Source: Mycobacteroides abscessus ATCC 19977 (GTDB lineage: Bacteria > Actinomycetota > Actinomycetes > Mycobacteriales > Mycobacteriaceae). From it: DNA of 64,000 nucleotides. The position numbers and the translations under genes were made by a program. Within the stretch, counting starts at the first letter, position 1. Each line of letters starts with the position of its first letter. Below the pieces are notes generated by a model, which made no database searches, was not told the origin of the DNA, and saw only the letters and a list, made by a program, of their open reading frames with translations. The stretch covers positions 4,960,001 to 5,024,000 of the forward strand of contig NC_010397.1 of the NCBI RefSeq assembly GCF_000069185.1, given 5' to 3'. Shown one piece after another: positions 62,066-64,000 of this stretch.

Positions 62066-62746
62066 TCAGCGGGCGAGCTTGTCCAGTAGCAGGGTGAACA
62101 TCGCCTCGGTTTTGTCGTCCTCCGGATCAATACGACAGAACATCACCGAGGCGACATAGTTCGCGCGTTGCCGCGCAACAAGGCGGCACGACCACGGCGA
62201 ATGATCCGTGGTGCGTGTCCAGTTCACTTCATCCTGACCGCTATGCAGAATCTTGAGGGTCCAGTTCTCGCTGGCACCGCCCACCGACGTGGTCCCGTGC
62301 GCCCCATCGCATCGAGACATGCGCTGGGCGAATTGTTCGAACTGTTGGCTGGCCGAGCTGGCGGTCTCGAACACGATGAGCGCGGTACCGACCGTGTGCT
62401 TGCGCATCTTGTCAACGGTGTGCGCGTAGGCCTGGATCCGCGCCGCGCCGAAACTCAAGTACTGCTGGCGTGTCGCCAACGAATACCCGTATGCACAGTC
62501 GGACACGGTGTTGGCCGTCGATAGCACGGTTTCGACCGGCGGGATCGTCTTGACCTCCGGAAGGCCCGCTGCCGCACGGACATCCGATGCCGACAACAAG
62601 CGATCCGCAAGCTCGGCCTGCCTCGGCGGTAGCACCGGATACAACTTCTCCGCCTTGACGGGCGCCGTCGCGTCCCCCGCGATCGCCTGCGTGCACGAGG
62701 ACAGGAGCACCGTCACACTGAGCAAAATCACTGGCGCCCCGCGCAT
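62066..62746 (-). CDS. Lipoprotein with PknH-like sensor domain (second of pair)
   Basis: 226 aa. Lipoprotein signal with lipobox VLLSSC. The mature domain has a first Cys in VSDCAYGYSLATRQQY, FARMSRCDGA-type segment (RMSRCDG) and CRLVARQRANYVASVMFCR, the pattern of the PknH extracellular/LppH family. Its ATG overlaps the stop of the upstream paralogue (TAATG), so both are translated together. Ligand unknown. Confidence 0.82.
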   Translation of the reverse strand: MRGAPVILLSVTVLLSSCTQAIAGDATAPVKAEKLYPVLPPRQAELADRLLSASDVRAAAGLPEVKTIPPVETVLSTANTVSDCAYGYSLATRQQYLSFGAARIQAYAHTVDKMRKHTVGTALIVFETASSASQQFEQFAQRMSRCDGAHGTTSVGGASENWTLKILHSGQDEVNWTRTTDHSPWSCRLVARQRANYVASVMFCRIDPEDDKTEAMFTLLLDKLAR

Positions 62747-63432
62747 TACCGCGAACCCGACAGTTTCTGCATCAATCGATCCAGCACATCGCCCGCCTTG
62801 TTGTCCGACCCGTGGCTGCAAAACATCGACGATGCCACAAAGTTGGCCCGCTGGCGCGCAGCCATGTAACAGGCCCAGGTTGAGCCGATAACACTACGGG
62901 TCCATGCCACCTCGTCGGCGGTATCGGCACTAGTGATGCTCAGCTTCCAAAAATCGGCATCCTCGTGAGGCCTCTTCTGCGTGGTGACCCCATCGCATTT
63001 CGACATGCGCCCAGCGAAAGACCGGAACTCACGCTGCGCGGCATCGGCATCCGCGAAGACGACCAGCGCATCGCTGACTGAGTACTCCCGGACCTCCTCG
63101 GTCTCCTGTGAATAGCCTTCAATCCGCGCGGCCGAATACCCCGAGTACTGCACGACCTCGGCCAGCGAGTAGCCCAATCCGCATTCGAGGCTCGGATCTG
63201 TGGAACCAAACATCGAGTCGACGGGATCCCACACCTTGAGAAGCCGCGGCAGACCTGTGACAGCCCGCACCTCCTCGGCGGGCAGAAGTCGCCCGCCGAG
63301 CTTGCCATCGACCGGCCGGATTTCGCGGTATACACCTTCTATGCCTACCGGCGCTGTCGGCTCTCCCCCGGAAATCCGTGAACAACCAGCCAAGCTCAGC
63401 ACAATGCAGACCGCGGCCATACCCCGCCGCAT
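62746..63432 (-). CDS. Lipoprotein with PknH-like sensor domain (first of pair)
   Basis: 228 aa. Lipoprotein signal ending LSLAGC. The mature part repeats the pattern of its neighbour: LECGLGYSLAEVVQY, AGRMSKCDGV, CYMAARQRANFVASSMFCS. The four Cys match in both, so a duplicated gene pair with two disulfides each. Promoter is in the 48 bp before it. Function unknown; such domains may sense cell-wall ligands. Confidence 0.82.
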   Translation of the reverse strand: MRRGMAAVCIVLSLAGCSRISGGEPTAPVGIEGVYREIRPVDGKLGGRLLPAEEVRAVTGLPRLLKVWDPVDSMFGSTDPSLECGLGYSLAEVVQYSGYSAARIEGYSQETEEVREYSVSDALVVFADADAAQREFRSFAGRMSKCDGVTTQKRPHEDADFWKLSITSADTADEVAWTRSVIGSTWACYMAARQRANFVASSMFCSHGSDNKAGDVLDRLMQKLSGSR

Positions 63433-63480
63433 AGACCGCCCCCTCCTAGCATCTCCAGTTGAAGTTTGCTAGGAGTGAAG

Positions 63481-64000
63481 CTACACCACCAGTGCCATTC
63501 GTGGATCGGTGAGCATCGCCCCCAGATCGGCGAGAAACTTCGATCCCTGCTCACCGTCCACCAGTCGGTGGTCGAACGACAACGCCAGTGTGGTGACGTC
63601 CCGCACCGCCAGCTCGCCGTTCACCACCCAGGGACGCTTGGCGACAGAGCCCAGTGCCAGGATCGCCGCCTCCCCCGGGTTGATGATCGGTGTCCCGGCG
63701 TCGACACCGAAGACCCCGATATTGGTGAGGGTGAATGTGCCCCCACTCATATCGGTCGGCGCGGTCTTCCCGGCGCGTGCGGTGGACACCAACTGTGCGA
63801 TAGCAGTAGCCAATTCACCCAGCGACATCGCGTCGGCTCCCTTGACATTCGGCACCACCAATCCTCGCTCCGTGGCTGCCGCGATGCCCAGATTCACGTA
63901 ATGCTTCACGATGATCTCTCCGGCCTGCTCATCCCAGGCGGAGTTCAGCGAGGGATGCGACCGCAGGGCCAGCAACACCATCCGTGCAACCAACGTCATC
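63481..64000 (-). CDS. Dihydrolipoamide acyltransferase (E2), C-terminal catalytic part (partial)
   Basis: At least 172 residues of the acyltransferase domain; the frame continues past the right edge. Seen: LNSAWDEQAGEIIVKHYVN, GLVVPNVKGADAMSL, FTLTNIGVFGVDAGTPIIN and the catalytic LSFDHRLVDGEQG. It belongs to the 2-oxoacid dehydrogenase E2 family, most like branched-chain complexes (BkdC type). Lipoyl and E1/E3-binding domains are outside the window, so the complex cannot be named. Confidence 0.9.
   Translation of the reverse strand, partial: MTLVARMVLLALRSHPSLNSAWDEQAGEIIVKHYVNLGIAAATERGLVVPNVKGADAMSLGELATAIAQLVSTARAGKTAPTDMSGGTFTLTNIGVFGVDAGTPIINPGEAAILALGSVAKRPWVVNGELAVRDVTTLALSFDHRLVDGEQGSKFLADLGAMLTDPRMALVV

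Noticed and set aside
1..64000. CRISPR arrays, tRNA and rRNA genes
   Set aside because: No regularly spaced repeats and no tRNA- or rRNA-like stretch was seen in intergenic regions by reading; a covariance-model scan would settle it.

Overview
The window reads as high-GC mycobacterial chromosome, most likely a rapidly growing Mycobacterium/Mycobacteroides. The support is the rpsF-ssb-rpsR-rplI-dnaB block, ponA-type PBP1, a DUF5318 gene, PadR-ino1, an MPT63-like protein, an MmpS-like protein and a CtpG-like ATPase, plus GTG/TTG starts and leaderless-type promoters. No rRNA, tRNA or CRISPR array was seen. All names rest on reading motifs and remembered family sequences; no database was searched.

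Layout. (1) 1-3.7 kb: phosphate transporter operon pstS-pstC-pstA-pstB (minus strand, pstB cut by the left edge) with a PHO-box-like direct repeat upstream. (2) 3.9-14.4 kb: a metal/metalloid resistance island. It holds a CtpG-like P1B ATPase with a CmtR-like ArsR sensor; a BlaI/M56-peptidase pair with LpqS-like and MPT63-like secreted proteins sharing TACGTA-centred operators; and an arsenic cluster (two ArsR, TauD-like dioxygenase, ACR3, single-Cys ArsC, CoA-disulfide-reductase-like flavoprotein). (3) 14.4-26.2 kb: accessory genes. The most striking is a three-gene operon around a fusion of an HExxH metalloprotease-like region to a complete dCTP deaminase domain. Two XRE regulators, orphan proteins and a Tn554-type recombinase trio follow, the trio lying directly behind an XRE-ImmA gene. 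(4) 26.2-32.8 kb: a tightly packed seven-gene minus-strand operon (dehydrogenase, HAD, PurF-like protein without its glutaminase cysteine, MFS exporter, second HAD, Ppx/GppA-like, deoxyribosyltransferase-like). It looks like an undescribed phosphoribosyl/nucleotide pathway and is transcribed divergently from an XRE-ImmA-membrane protein operon. (5) 36.8-43.6 kb: a complete Tn7-like core (tnsA-tnsB-tnsC-tniQ, each overlapping the next) whose terminal TGTC repeats end about 10 bp past the dnaB stop codon. (6) 43.6-64 kb: conserved chromosome: dnaB, rplI, rpsR, ssb, rpsF, a GT87-like mannosyltransferase, PBP1, DUF5318, MmpS-like and DUF1707 proteins, PadR, ino1, an F420-type oxidoreductase, an amino acid permease, an acyl-CoA dehydrogenase/APH/TetR/SDR operon, two paired lipoproteins and a truncated E2 acyltransferase.

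How it fits together. The transposase genes lie against dnaB in the same arrangement as Tn7 beside glmS, so much of the DNA to their left is probably cargo. I could not find the left end. The element may stop near 3.9 kb, or it may include the pst operon and continue beyond the window; phosphate uptake genes often travel with arsenic resistance genes. The strongest candidates for undescribed biology are the protease-dCTP deaminase operon (possibly antiviral, because dCTP-depleting deaminases are known phage defences) and the PurF-like/HAD/Ppx/MFS operon.
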